Below are positions 29,637 through 38,685 of a stretch of DNA of 45,536 nucleotides, piece after piece. Within the stretch, counting starts at the first letter, position 1. Each line of letters starts with the position of its first letter. Location: positions 1 to 45,536 of the forward strand of contig NZ_LMJF01000012.1 of the NCBI RefSeq assembly GCF_001429785.1. Direction: 5' to 3'. Below the pieces are notes generated by a model. The model was not told the origin of the DNA. It saw only the letters and a program-made list of their open reading frames with translations, and searched no databases. Made by a program: the position numbers and the translations under genes. The stretch is from Lysobacter sp. Root916 (lineage in GTDB: Bacteria; Pseudomonadota; Gammaproteobacteria; Xanthomonadales; Xanthomonadaceae).

Positions 29637-30992
29637 TCACATCGGCCGCGCCAGATCGTCCAGCATCGCCTTGAGGAAGCGCGCGGCCTCGCCGCCGGTG
29701 CAGGCGCGGTGGTCGAAGGTCAGCGACAGCGGAATGACCTTGTGCGATTCGAAGCCGCCCATCACCGGGGTCATCTGGTGGCGGCCCTTGCCGGCGGCGA
29801 CGATGGCCACGGTCGGCGGCACGATCACTGGGGTGGCGTAGCGGCCGGCGAACATGCCGAAGTTGGACAGCGAGATGGTGTAGCCGCTGAGCTCGGAGGC
29901 CGGAATGCTGCGGTCCTCGACTTGGGCGCGCAGGCGGTTGACCGCCTCGCGCACGCCGCGCGCGTCGAGCACGTCGGCGTTGCGCAGCGCCGGCACGAAC
30001 AGGCCGTCGTCGGTGTCGACCGCGATGCCGATGTCGACGTGCGGATGCAGGGTGCGGGTCAGCTTGTCGCCGTCGAACCAGGCGTTGAGCGCGGGCACGG
30101 CCTTGCAGCCGGCCACGATCGCGCGCACCAGGCGGCCGGTGATGTCGTTGCCCGGCGCCCAGGCATGGATGTCGGCGTCGTCGCTGAGCGTGGTCGGCAC
30201 GACCTTGGCGTGGGCGTCGGCCATCACCCGCGCCATGTTGCGGCGCACGCCCTTGAGCTGCTCGGGCTGGCCGCTGACGCTCACGCCCGGCGGTTGGGTG
30301 CGCATCGGCCGGCCGCTGGCCGACAGCGCGCTGCGCGCGGGTGCGGCGGCCGGGGTCGCGGCAGCCACCGGCGCGCGATCGACCGCGCGCGGCGCCGGTT
30401 CGGCCCCCGCGACGGCGCTGCCGTCGGCGGCGGCGCGCTTGACGTCGTCGCTGGTGACCACGCCGTCGCTGCCGGTCGCGCGCACGCGCGCCAGGTCGAC
30501 GCCGAGTTTGCGCGCCAGCGCGCGTACCGCCGGCATCGCCTTGACCCCGCCCACCGCGACCGCCTGTTCGCTGCGCACCGCGTCGGAGGACTGCATCGCC
30601 CCGACCACGGTGCCGCTGTCGGCGCGTTCGGCGTCGGCGGCCTTGGCCGGTGCGGCCTCGGCCTGCGGCGCGGGCGCGGCCGGCGCGGCATGGCCGCCGC
30701 CGTGGTGATGGCCGGTGTCCTGGCCGTCGGCGCGCTGCGGCTGGCTGGGATCGAGTTCGAACTCGGCCAGCATGGTGCCGGTCACGACGATGTCGCCGGC
30801 GGCGCCGGCCAGCTTGAGCACCTTGCCCGAGACCGGCGAGGGCACCTCCACCACGGCCTTGGCGGTCTCCATCGACACCAGGGTGTCGTCGAGGCGGATC
30901 GTGTCGCCGACCTTCACCGCCCATTCGACGATGGTCGCGTCGGGCAGGCCTTCGCCGAGGTCGGGGAGCAGGAAGGTTTTGGTGTCGGTCAT
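29637..30992 (-). CDS. 2-oxoacid dehydrogenase E2 (lipoamide acyltransferase)
   Basis: The 451-residue protein has a lipoyl domain (residues 1-75) with lipoyl-Lys45 in ETAKAVVEV, an Ala/Pro-rich linker, a peripheral-subunit-binding domain (~153-190, VRALARKLGVDLARVRATG) and a C-terminal acyltransferase domain. The catalytic HRxxxDG motif reads HRACTGG (His428) with Thr432 in place of Asp. The E1alpha/beta genes upstream show that this is part of a branched-chain 2-oxoacid or pyruvate dehydrogenase. It passes the acyl group to CoA. An E3 gene is not in the window. The single lipoyl domain and the E1alpha/beta pair favour the branched-chain type. Confidence 0.85.
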   Translation of the reverse strand: MTDTKTFLLPDLGEGLPDATIVEWAVKVGDTIRLDDTLVSMETAKAVVEVPSPVSGKVLKLAGAAGDIVVTGTMLAEFELDPSQPQRADGQDTGHHHGGGHAAPAAPAPQAEAAPAKAADAERADSGTVVGAMQSSDAVRSEQAVAVGGVKAMPAVRALARKLGVDLARVRATGSDGVVTSDDVKRAAADGSAVAGAEPAPRAVDRAPVAAATPAAAPARSALSASGRPMRTQPPGVSVSGQPEQLKGVRRNMARVMADAHAKVVPTTLSDDADIHAWAPGNDITGRLVRAIVAGCKAVPALNAWFDGDKLTRTLHPHVDIGIAVDTDDGLFVPALRNADVLDARGVREAVNRLRAQVEDRSIPASELSGYTISLSNFGMFAGRYATPVIVPPTVAIVAAGKGRHQMTPVMGGFESHKVIPLSLTFDHRACTGGEAARFLKAMLDDLARPM

Positions 30993-31052
30993 GGTTCGAT
31001 CGTCTCGTTGGTTATGCGATCGCCGTCGGCCCGGGCCGGCGGCGGATAAGGT

Positions 31053-31433
31053 TCAGACCCACACGTCGTTGCGCGCGGTCAGGTCGCCGCCGGCTTCGCC
31101 GGTGTTGACCACGCCGCGCGGCTCGATGATGAGGGCATGGCATTCGTGTTCGGCGCGGGTGATGTGCTCGACGCCGCGCGGGACGACGTACATCTCGCCT
31201 TCGCCCAGCTCCACGTCGTGGTCGCGGAAGCCGATCTGCATGCGGCCGCGCACCACCATGAACACTTCGTCGGTGTGCTCGTGCGCATGCCAGACGAACT
31301 CGCCCTGCAGCTTGACCAGCTTGAACTGGTAGTCGTTCATCTCGGCGATCACGCGCGGCGACCAGTGCTCGCTGAAACGCGCGAGCTTGTCGGCTAGGTT
31401 GATCGCCTCGCGTGGCGCGGCGGACTCGGTCAT
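31053..31433 (-). CDS. Cupin-domain protein
   Basis: A 126-residue single-domain cupin with metal motif 1 [20 protein letters not shown] (two His, a Glu and more) and motif 2 [17 protein letters not shown]. The N-terminal helix [25 protein letters not shown] is typical of small cupins of unknown substrate. It overlaps the SH3 gene by 4 bp (ATGA) and lies between E1beta and E2 of the dehydrogenase operon, so it is part of that operon. Confidence 0.8.
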   Translation of the reverse strand: MTESAAPREAINLADKLARFSEHWSPRVIAEMNDYQFKLVKLQGEFVWHAHEHTDEVFMVVRGRMQIGFRDHDVELGEGEMYVVPRGVEHITRAEHECHALIIEPRGVVNTGEAGGDLTARNDVWV

Positions 31434-31783
31434 GGCGATCCTTCGTCGAAGAGTTCCAGCGCGCGCGCCGGGATCCAGCCCTGTTCGCCGCGATCGTTCT
31501 CGGCCCACCACCACTGCGCGAGCTCGTAGTGCAGGGCCAGGATTTCGTCGGTCCGCGCGGCCAGTTCGCGGGTGTCGTAGTCGCTGAGCGCGGTGGCGGG
31601 GCCGCGCTCGCCGTCGAACAGCGCCGCCGGCACCCAGCCGCCGTGGCCTTCGTTGAGCACGGTCCAGACGAACTGCGGCCAGTCGCGGTCGCGCTCGCCC
31701 AGGGTCACGCGCTGGCCGCGCGCGACCTGGATCGGCGGCCGATCCGGCACGCGGTGGCCGACGACGACGCGTGCGCGACGCAT
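31430..31783 (-). CDS. Tandem SH3-like domain protein
   Basis: A 117-residue protein with two ~50-residue repeats of bacterial variant SH3 type: [35 protein letters not shown] and [36 protein letters not shown]. Each has the ALYDY-like opening, a central Trp and a GWVP/GWIP end. There is no signal peptide, so it is cytosolic. It is 10 bp after the E1beta stop and overlaps the cupin, so it is co-transcribed with the dehydrogenase. The partner of the SH3 units is unknown; a subunit of the dehydrogenase complex or a regulator is possible. Confidence 0.7.
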   Translation of the reverse strand: MRRARVVVGHRVPDRPPIQVARGQRVTLGERDRDWPQFVWTVLNEGHGGWVPAALFDGERGPATALSDYDTRELAARTDEILALHYELAQWWWAENDRGEQGWIPARALELFDEGSP

Positions 31784-31793
31784 CGCCCTGCGC

Positions 31794-32825
31794 TCAGCCC
31801 GCCGCCAGCGCGCGCTTGGCCGCGGCGACGATGCGTTCCACGCTGGGCAGGTACTTCATTTCCAGGCGGAACAGCGGGATGTGGGTGTCGTAGCCGGTGA
31901 CGCGCTCGACCGGCGCGAGCAGGTCGTACATCGACTCCTCGGCCAGACGCGCGGCGATTTCGGCGCCGAAGCCGGCGGTCTTGGGCGCTTCGTGCACGAT
32001 CACGCAGCGGCCGGTCTTGCTCACCGATTCGGCGATGGTGGCGAAGTCCAGCGGGCGCAGGGTGGCCACGTCGATCACCTCGGCGCTGATGCCTTCGCCG
32101 GCCAGCTTGTCGGCCGCTTCCAGCGCTTCCTTGACCTGCGCGCCCCAGCTGACCAGGGTCACGTCGCTGCCGTCGCGCAACACGTAGCACACGTCCAGCG
32201 GCAGCGCCTCGCCGTCGTCGGCCACCACTTCCTTGTACTGGCGGTAGATGCGCTTGGGCTCCATGAAGATCACCGGATCCGGGTCGCGGATCGCAGCCAG
32301 CAGCAGGCCGTAGGCGCGCGCCGGCGAGGACGGCATGACCACGCGCAGGCCGGGCACGTTGGTGAAGATGGATTCGTTGGCTTCGCTGTGGTGCTCGGGC
32401 GCGCGGATGCCGCCGCCCCACGGCACGCGCAGCACCATCGGGCAGTGCAGACGGCCGCGCGTGCGGTAACGGAAGCGCGCGGCGTGGCAGATGATGTGAT
32501 CGACCATCGGATACACGAAGCCGTCGAACTGCGATTCGGCGACCGGCTTCATGCCCTGCGCGGCCAGGCCGACGGTGAGGCCGGCGATGGTGGTTTCGTC
32601 CAGCGGCGTGTCTAGCACGCGCTCGGAACCGAACTGCTGCTGCAGGCCGGCGGTGGCGCGGAACACGCCGCCGTTCACGCCCACGTCCTCGCCCAGCACC
32701 AGCACGGTCTCGTCGGCGCGCATCTCGTAGGCCAGGGCCTGGGTGATGGCTTCGATCAGGGTGATCGCGACCGGCGCGGCCACGGCGTTGGCGGTCTCGA
32801 CCTTCACTTTGGTATCGACGTTCAT
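31794..32825 (-). CDS. 2-oxoacid dehydrogenase E1 component, beta subunit
   Basis: The 343-residue protein has the E1beta pattern ITLIEAITQALAYEMRADETVLVLGEDVGVNGGVFRAT, GLAAQGMKPVAESQFDGFVYP, LRVPWGGGIRAPEHHSE and VSWGAQVKEALEAA. It joins with E1alpha to form the alpha2beta2 thiamine-dependent decarboxylase of 2-oxoacids. E1alpha and E1beta genes overlap by 4 bp (ATGA). The composition fits branched-chain 2-oxoacids, giving isobutyryl-, isovaleryl- and 2-methylbutyryl-CoA, the primers of iso and anteiso fatty acids, which are the main fatty acids of Lysobacter. Confidence 0.88.
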   Translation of the reverse strand: MNVDTKVKVETANAVAAPVAITLIEAITQALAYEMRADETVLVLGEDVGVNGGVFRATAGLQQQFGSERVLDTPLDETTIAGLTVGLAAQGMKPVAESQFDGFVYPMVDHIICHAARFRYRTRGRLHCPMVLRVPWGGGIRAPEHHSEANESIFTNVPGLRVVMPSSPARAYGLLLAAIRDPDPVIFMEPKRIYRQYKEVVADDGEALPLDVCYVLRDGSDVTLVSWGAQVKEALEAADKLAGEGISAEVIDVATLRPLDFATIAESVSKTGRCVIVHEAPKTAGFGAEIAARLAEESMYDLLAPVERVTGYDTHIPLFRLEMKYLPSVERIVAAAKRALAAG

Positions 32826-33895
32826 CGACGACCCTCCAGGGCCAGCGCGGCCGCACGTTGCGCGAGCAGATCCGGCGGCGGATCGGCGTACAGGTAATCG
32901 AACATCGCCTCGACCGGCTGCACCGGGGTTTCCAGGTAGGCGTTGATCTCGACGTCGACCTTCTTGCCGCATTCCTCGGCCCAGGCCTTCTCTTCGTCCT
33001 CGCTCCACAGGCCCTGCGCGGTCAGATAGGCGCGCAGGCGCGGCACCGGGTCGCGGGTCCAGGCCTCTTTGACTTCGGCTTCGCCGCGATAACGGCGGGC
33101 GTCGTCGGCGGTGGTGTGGTCGTGCAGGCGGTAGGTCATGAACTCGATCACGCTGCCGCCTTCGCCCTTGCGCGCGCGCTCGGCGGCGCGGCGCATGCCT
33201 TCCAGCACCGCGATCAGGTCGTTGCCGTCCACCTGCAGGCAGTGCAGGCCGCCGGCGATGCCCTTCTGGGCCAGGGTCTTGGCGCCGGTCTGGGCCGAGC
33301 GCGGCACCGAGATCGCCCAGCCGTTGTTGATCACGCACAGGATCAGCGGCAGTTGGTAGGCGCCGGCCGAGTTCAGGGCGGCGTAGAAGTCGGTCTTGGA
33401 CGAGCCGCCGTCGCCGCAGCAGGCCACGGCCAGGTTGTTTTCCTTGCGCAGCTTGAACGCCAGCGCGGCGCCGGCGGCGTGCAGGCACTGGGTCGAGATC
33501 GGCACGCACCAGGAGAAGTCCTTCCTGGGGCCGGAGAAGTCGTTGCCGCGCTCGTCGCCGCCCCAGTACAGCAGCACTTCGCGCGGCAGCACGCCGCGCA
33601 TGAACTGCGCGCCGTACTCGCGGTAGCTGGGCGCGAACACGTCGTCGGGCAGCATCGAGGCGCCGATGCCGACGTGGGTGGCCTCGTGGCCCAGGCAGGC
33701 GGCGTAGGTGCCGAGCTTGCCGGTGCGTTGCAGCGCGATCGCCTTGGTGTCGAACACGCGCACGAACAGCATCTGCTTGAACAGCGGCAGCAGCTTGCTG
33801 GCGTCGCGGAACGCGGGCGGCAGTTCGGCGACGGGCTGGCCGTCGATGCCGAGGTATTGCAGGTATTCGATTTCGAACGTCGCGGCGACGGTCAT
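32822..33895 (-). CDS. 2-oxoacid dehydrogenase E1 component, alpha subunit
   Basis: The 357-residue protein has the thiamine-diphosphate motif GDGGSSKTDFYAALNSAGAYQLPLILCVINNGWAIS (GDG...NN), the E1alpha start MLFVRVFDTKAIALQRTGKLGTYAACLGHEATHVGI and the phosphorylation-loop-like segment MTYRLHDHTTADDARRY. It is the first gene of the five-gene dehydrogenase operon (E1alpha, E1beta, SH3, cupin, E2). The ATG is at 33895. Upstream are 505 bp without a gene, containing a REP pair and the terminator of the nuclease gene. Confidence 0.88.
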   Translation of the reverse strand: MTVAATFEIEYLQYLGIDGQPVAELPPAFRDASKLLPLFKQMLFVRVFDTKAIALQRTGKLGTYAACLGHEATHVGIGASMLPDDVFAPSYREYGAQFMRGVLPREVLLYWGGDERGNDFSGPRKDFSWCVPISTQCLHAAGAALAFKLRKENNLAVACCGDGGSSKTDFYAALNSAGAYQLPLILCVINNGWAISVPRSAQTGAKTLAQKGIAGGLHCLQVDGNDLIAVLEGMRRAAERARKGEGGSVIEFMTYRLHDHTTADDARRYRGEAEVKEAWTRDPVPRLRAYLTAQGLWSEDEEKAWAEECGKKVDVEINAYLETPVQPVEAMFDYLYADPPPDLLAQRAAALALEGRR

Positions 33896-34195
33896 CGCGG
33901 GGCAGTCCTGAATTGGGGATGGGGGAGGCCCGAACCTTCCCGCCCGGATCCAGTGCCGGCGCGCGGACCGTTCAGACTGGCTGGGTCCGCGGCGGCCGGT
34001 GAGGGCTTGCTGCGGACCTGGCGCTGTCGCAGCGGCCGCGGTGGCGGCTGTTGCGTGGTGCTGCGGATGATACCCAAACGCGTGTTAAGCGCCGTTGCGC
34101 GCTGCGGCATGCAAAAAATCGCGGAAACGACTAGGCGCGACTGCACGCGGGCGTACGGTGGGCCCCGTTTTGGGGGCGCTGCGCACCGCTTCGGG
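33896..34195. other. Gene-free stretch upstream of the dehydrogenase operon
   Basis: About 300 bp with no convincing reading frame; it must hold the promoter of the minus-strand dehydrogenase operon. A -10-like or -35-like element is not clear enough to call. Confidence 0.5.
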
Positions 34196-34305
34196 GTAGC
34201 AGCGGCGTGAGCCGCGACCGCGAAATCAAAGCGGCGGCGCTACACCGGAATCCGATTCGGCGCGGACGTGCGGGCTTGCGCGATCGCGGCTCACGTCGCT
34301 CCCAC
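34196..34305. repeat. GTAG-headed REP pair (REPIN-like), second locus
   Basis: Plus-strand REP 34196-34222 begins GTAG and continues AGCGGCGTGAGCCGCGACCG. An inverted mate, headed GTGG, lies at 34279-34305. The first differs at three of 28 positions from the REP at 8776-8803, so both loci belong to one family. Confidence 0.65.
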
Positions 34306-34352
34306 AGAGAGCAAGGGCAACCGCGGTCGAGGGCGGCGGGCCGCACAAACGA

Positions 34353-34380
34353 AAAGGGCGCGGCTCGCGCCGCGCCCTTT
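34353..34380 (-). terminator. Terminator of the nuclease gene
   Basis: 12-bp stem AAAGGGCGCGGC / GCCGCGCCCTTT with loop TCGC, 20 bp past the nuclease stop; read on the minus strand it runs into TTTTCGTTT. Confidence 0.85.
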
Positions 34381-34400
34381 CGTTCAAAGCTTGCTACGGA

Positions 34401-37400
34401 TCAGCGGCGGATCTGCACGCTGATGGTGTCGCTGTTGTTGCCGGCGACCGGGTCCGGGGTGGCGGCGCTGATGTTGGCGTCGAACACCAGGCTGCTGCCC
34501 ACGGCCGGACGTTCCGGCACCACGACCGCCAGAGCGAACCACTGGGTACCGCGGTTCATGCTGCCGTTGCGGTTGCACTCGGCGCGGAAGCCGGTCGGCA
34601 CCGCGGTGCGGGCGCAGGTCCAGCCGGCCGGGGCGGCGACCGCCGCGGCCGAGACCGCGACGTTGCCGGTCAGCACCAGCTTGGGCTGGGCGGCGGCGTC
34701 CGGGCCGGCGTTGGTCACGGGCACCAGGAAGGTCGCGATCGCGCCCTTGCGCACCGGCAGCGCGCCGCCGGCGATCTGCACCGACAGGTCGGCCTGGGTG
34801 GTCACCACGACCTGCGCCGAGGCCTGGTTGTCGCCGTTGGCCGGGTCGCGGGTCTGCGACTGCGCGGCCACCGCCATGCGCAGCGGGGTGCCGCTGGCCA
34901 GGGCCGGCAGCACCACGTTCAAGGAGAACGTGGCCGAGGCCTGCGAGGCCAGGCTGGGCGTGGTGCAGGTGACGGTGGTGGTGGTCGCGTCCTGCACTGG
35001 TGCGGCGCAGGTCCAGCCGGCCGGAGCGGTCGCGACCGGCGCCACCAGGGCGTCGAACACGAAGGCCACGGCGGCGGCGTCGGCCGCATTCGGACCGGCG
35101 TTGAACACGCCGGCGGTGTAGGTCGCCGTCTGGCCGGCGCGGGCGCTGGCCGGGCTGGCCGAGGCGCTCACCGCCAGGTCGGCGCTGCGGAAGCCGGGCA
35201 CGCTCAGGACCAGGCGCACCGGGTCGTGGTCGGACACGCGCAGCGGCTGGCTGGCATCGCCGAAGCGGAACACGCCGAAGTCGGCGTTGATGCGGGCGTG
35301 GTCGACCGACAGGCCGACGTTGTCCATCACCAGCGCCTCGTTGACCAGCACGTGGTCCAGAGTCTGCGCATTGCCTTCGAACACGTACGAGTAACGCTGG
35401 GCCGGATCGGCGATCAGCTGCGAGCCGTCGACGAAGATGCTGGTCAGCGGGCTGTCGACGTAGGTCAGGACCTGGTCTTCGGCGGCTTCCTCGCCCTTGA
35501 TGATGCCCAGCACGTCGGTGTAGCCGTCGTTGAACTCGAATGCGTTGAAGTCGCCGATCAGCACGATCTTCTCGTTCGGGTTGGCCTGCTGCATCTGCTC
35601 GATCAGGCCGGCCAGGTAGGCCGCCTGCGCGCCGCGCTTGGCGCGCACGCGCGCGCCCTCGGTGGACCAGCCGTTGCCGCCGGAAGCGACATCGTCGATG
35701 CCGTTGAGCGAACGCAGGTGGTTGGCGATCACCGTGATCGGATACGAAGCGCCGTTGTCCTGGTGCACGATCGCGCGCAGCAGCAGCGGCGGACGGTCGT
35801 TGAGCAGGGCGGTGCTGCCGTTCGGATTGGCGAAGGTCGCGTCCTTGCCGTACTGCACCACTTCCAGCACTTCCACGCGCGGCTGGCCGGCGCCGTTGTC
35901 GCGGGTGGCGACCAGGAAGCCGACGTTGATGCCGCCCGGGTCGTTGCCCGACACCAGGTAGGGTACGTAGGCCGGCGCGCTGGGGCAGTTGGCGTTGATG
36001 CGCTCGGCCAGGCGGCCGAGGATGCCGATGTTCTCGACTTCGACCACGCCCAGGATGTCGGGCGTCTTCAGGTACTGGCAGATCGCCGCCGAGGTCTTGC
36101 CCAGGCGCTTCTCCACCGCTTCGGGCTTCAGCGTCGGCGCGCCGTTGCTCTCGGCTACTTCGTCGAAGAAGCGCAGCAGGTTGAAGCCGCCGATGGTGAT
36201 GTCTTCGTAGGCCGCGTCGGCCACCGCCTCGGGCTGCTTGCCGCCGGCGAAGGTCGGCGGCGTGGCGGTGTCGGGCAACAGCGCCCAGGTGCCGGCGAAG
36301 TAGTCGAGCACACCGAGCAGGCCGGAGATCTGGGCCTGGCCGTCGACCGACAGCGGCAGCGCGCCGATCTGGCCGCGGCTGCGCACCATCAGGCGTTCTT
36401 GGTTGGTGTCGAAGCGCGGCGGGTTCTTGCCGGCCGGGATCGGGATCGTGTCCATGATGCCGATGCCGGGCTCGCGGAACGGCACCGCTACTTCGGGCAG
36501 GCGCACGTAGAACACGCCGTCGCTGGAGGAGTTGGCGTCGTCTTCGTCGATGCTGCCGTCGGTGCCGGAGATCGCGACCGACTGGGCCACGCTCACGCGC
36601 ATCGCTTCCAGGCGTTCCAGCGTGCCGGGGGTGGCGTTGGCGCCGAGCTCGGTCGAGCTCAGTTCGACCGCGGCGGGCAGGGCGACGCCGGTTTCCAGCA
36701 GCTCCACCGTCGGCGAGACCAGTTCGGTGATGCTGAGCTGGTTCGGATTCGAGGGCGGGGTGAACTCGTCGACCTTGGCGGTCACGCGCACGCGGTTACC
36801 GACCGCGGCGCTGGCCGGCGGTGCGGCGCCGGTGAACACGAACACCGCTTCGGAGGTGGCCGGGTTGCCGTCGTCGTTGGCGCTTTGCAGGAAGAAGCCG
36901 TTGTTGAACTTGCGCGCGGTGACGATGCCCTCGGTGACCACGAGCTTGTCGTCGTAGGCAGAGAGCAGGCCGGCGCCCTGGATCTGGGCGATGGTCAGCG
37001 CGACCGGCGGATCCGGTGGGTTCGGCGGCGCGGTGCCGGTGTTGCGCGGGGTCGGCGCGCCGGTGCTGAAGTCGGCGCTGTTGTTGCCGGTGTCGGTGGC
37101 GCCGTCGTTCTTGCGCAGCGCGGCCGTGGAGTTGGTCAGCGTCGCGGTGGGCGCCGTCTCCGAGCAGTTGGCGGCGGTGCCGTAACCGACGAAGTCGACC
37201 ACGGTGGCGCCGCCGACCGGGCAGGCGCCGCTCAGCGACACGTTGTTGTTGACCAGCGCGACCTTGCCGGCGGTGCCGGCCATGGCCAGGGTGCCGGTCG
37301 CGTCGGGCGTGGGCAGGTCGACGGTGCCGCCGGCGCCGTCGGCCTGCTTGATGAGGTAGTAGCCGCCCGCCGGAATGCTGCCGGTCAGCGGTGTGCGCGC

Positions 37401-37619
37401 CCAGGTGGCGCCGGCGGAAGACGCGTATTGCACGCTCCATCCGCTCAGATCGACCGCCGTGGCGCCGTTATTGCGCAATTCGATGAAGTCGCTTTTCAGC
37501 GTGGCACCGGAATTGCCGCCCCCGCCGTAGACCTGACTGACCACGACTTGCGCATGCGCGCCGCCGGCCATCAGGAACGTCAAAGCCACGGCCGCCAGGC
37601 GGCCTAAGAACTTGTCCAT
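34401..37619 (-). CDS. Large secreted nuclease (lamin-tail, OB-fold, endonuclease/exonuclease/phosphatase, DUF11 repeats)
   Basis: A 1072-residue exported protein. A signal peptide (FLGRLAAVALTFLMAGGAHA) is followed by a lamin-tail domain (~25-140, VVVSQVYGGGGNSGATLKSD, FIELRNNGATAVDLSGWSVQ), an OB-like region (~210-330), an endonuclease/exonuclease/phosphatase domain (~500-840) with GDFNAFEF and SDHDPV, and two DUF11-type immunoglobulin-like repeats (~845-1072, NAGPNAADAA and NAGPDAAAQP). This matches the ExeM/Xds extracellular nuclease group, which degrades DNA in the environment for phosphate, nutrients or biofilm remodelling. The ATG is at 37619. A long antisense open frame (35226-37607) is a GC shadow. 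Confidence 0.88.
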   Translation of the reverse strand: MDKFLGRLAAVALTFLMAGGAHAQVVVSQVYGGGGNSGATLKSDFIELRNNGATAVDLSGWSVQYASSAGATWARTPLTGSIPAGGYYLIKQADGAGGTVDLPTPDATGTLAMAGTAGKVALVNNNVSLSGACPVGGATVVDFVGYGTAANCSETAPTATLTNSTAALRKNDGATDTGNNSADFSTGAPTPRNTGTAPPNPPDPPVALTIAQIQGAGLLSAYDDKLVVTEGIVTARKFNNGFFLQSANDDGNPATSEAVFVFTGAAPPASAAVGNRVRVTAKVDEFTPPSNPNQLSITELVSPTVELLETGVALPAAVELSSTELGANATPGTLERLEAMRVSVAQSVAISGTDGSIDEDDANSSSDGVFYVRLPEVAVPFREPGIGIMDTIPIPAGKNPPRFDTNQERLMVRSRGQIGALPLSVDGQAQISGLLGVLDYFAGTWALLPDTATPPTFAGGKQPEAVADAAYEDITIGGFNLLRFFDEVAESNGAPTLKPEAVEKRLGKTSAAICQYLKTPDILGVVEVENIGILGRLAERINANCPSAPAYVPYLVSGNDPGGINVGFLVATRDNGAGQPRVEVLEVVQYGKDATFANPNGSTALLNDRPPLLLRAIVHQDNGASYPITVIANHLRSLNGIDDVASGGNGWSTEGARVRAKRGAQAAYLAGLIEQMQQANPNEKIVLIGDFNAFEFNDGYTDVLGIIKGEEAAEDQVLTYVDSPLTSIFVDGSQLIADPAQRYSYVFEGNAQTLDHVLVNEALVMDNVGLSVDHARINADFGVFRFGDASQPLRVSDHDPVRLVLSVPGFRSADLAVSASASPASARAGQTATYTAGVFNAGPNAADAAAVAFVFDALVAPVATAPAGWTCAAPVQDATTTTVTCTTPSLASQASATFSLNVVLPALASGTPLRMAVAAQSQTRDPANGDNQASAQVVVTTQADLSVQIAGGALPVRKGAIATFLVPVTNAGPDAAAQPKLVLTGNVAVSAAAVAAPAGWTCARTAVPTGFRAECNRNGSMNRGTQWFALAVVVPERPAVGSSLVFDANISAATPDPVAGNNSDTISVQIRR

Positions 37620-37812
37620 GTTTTTCCCCGTTGGATGCCGCCCGCCCAAAGATTCCCCAGGAATGCTCCCCTGACGCGGGCTGGCAAGATTGTGCATCAA
37701 TCGTCACAAATCGGCATTTCAGAGGCATGACGGCATACCATACGGTGATGGGGGTGGACCGTCCGGAAGGTGTGCGCTGCGGTACCCTTTGCGCCCCTAA
37801 GCGAGAACCGCG

Positions 37813-38685
37813 ATGACCGTCGAGAAGAACCAGCGCGAACTGGAGACCGGAATCCACACCGATCTGCAGGGGCGGATCACCTATGCGGGCTATCTGCAGT
37901 TGGATCGCCTGCTGTCGGCCCAGCACGGCCGCTCCGACCCGCCGCACCACGACGAATTGCTGTTCATCATTCAGCACCAGGTGTCGGAGCTGTGGATGAA
38001 GCTGATCATCCACGAGCTCAGCGCGGCCATCGAACACCTGCGCAACGACCAGGTCTGGCAGTGCCAGAAGGTCCTGGCGCGCTGCAAGCAGGTGCTGCGT
38101 CAGCTGACCGAGCAGTGGTCGGTGCTGGAGACCCTGACGCCGTCGGAATACATGGGCTTCCGCGACACCCTGGGGCCGTCCTCGGGCTTTCAGTCGCTGC
38201 AGTACCGGCGCATCGAATTCATGCTGGGCAACAAGAACGAGGGCATGCTGCGGGTGTTCGGGCACGATCCCCAGGCCCAGGCCGAACTCGAAAGCGCGCT
38301 GGCCGCGCCCAGTCTCTACGACGAATTCCTGATGTACCTGGCGCGTTTCGGTCACGCGATCCCGGCCGCGCACCTGCAGCGCGACTGGCGCCAGCCGCAT
38401 GTGGCCGATCCCGCCCTGCAGCCGGTGTTCGAACGCATCTATGAAAACACCGATGTGTACTGGCGCGAGTACGCGCTGTGCGAGGACCTGGTCGACGTCG
38501 AAACCCAGTTCCAGCTATGGCGTTTCCGCCATATGCGCACGGTGCTGCGCATCATCGGCTTCAAGCGCGGCACCGGCGGTTCCAGCGGCGTGGGCTTCCT
38601 CAAGCAGGCGCTGGAACTGACCTTCTTCCCGGAGCTGTTCGAAGTGCGCACCAGCATCGGCCCGGGCGGCGCGATCGTGCCGTGA
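37813..38685 (+). CDS. kynA: Tryptophan 2,3-dioxygenase
   Basis: Haem enzyme that opens the indole ring of tryptophan to N-formylkynurenine, first step of the kynurenine pathway. The 290-residue protein has the family pattern [62 protein letters not shown] and [27 protein letters not shown]. The haem-binding His is in the [10 protein letters not shown] segment. The stop overlaps the GTG start of the Nudix gene. It is divergent from the nuclease gene (193-bp spacer). Confidence 0.95.
   Translation: MTVEKNQRELETGIHTDLQGRITYAGYLQLDRLLSAQHGRSDPPHHDELLFIIQHQVSELWMKLIIHELSAAIEHLRNDQVWQCQKVLARCKQVLRQLTEQWSVLETLTPSEYMGFRDTLGPSSGFQSLQYRRIEFMLGNKNEGMLRVFGHDPQAQAELESALAAPSLYDEFLMYLARFGHAIPAAHLQRDWRQPHVADPALQPVFERIYENTDVYWREYALCEDLVDVETQFQLWRFRHMRTVLRIIGFKRGTGGSSGVGFLKQALELTFFPELFEVRTSIGPGGAIVP

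Noticed and set aside
35226-37607. 793-codon open frame on the plus strand opposite the nuclease gene
   Set aside because: Third-position GC bias of the nuclease gene leaves its antisense frame open; composition is His/Arg/Ala/Gly-rich low complexity with no domain.
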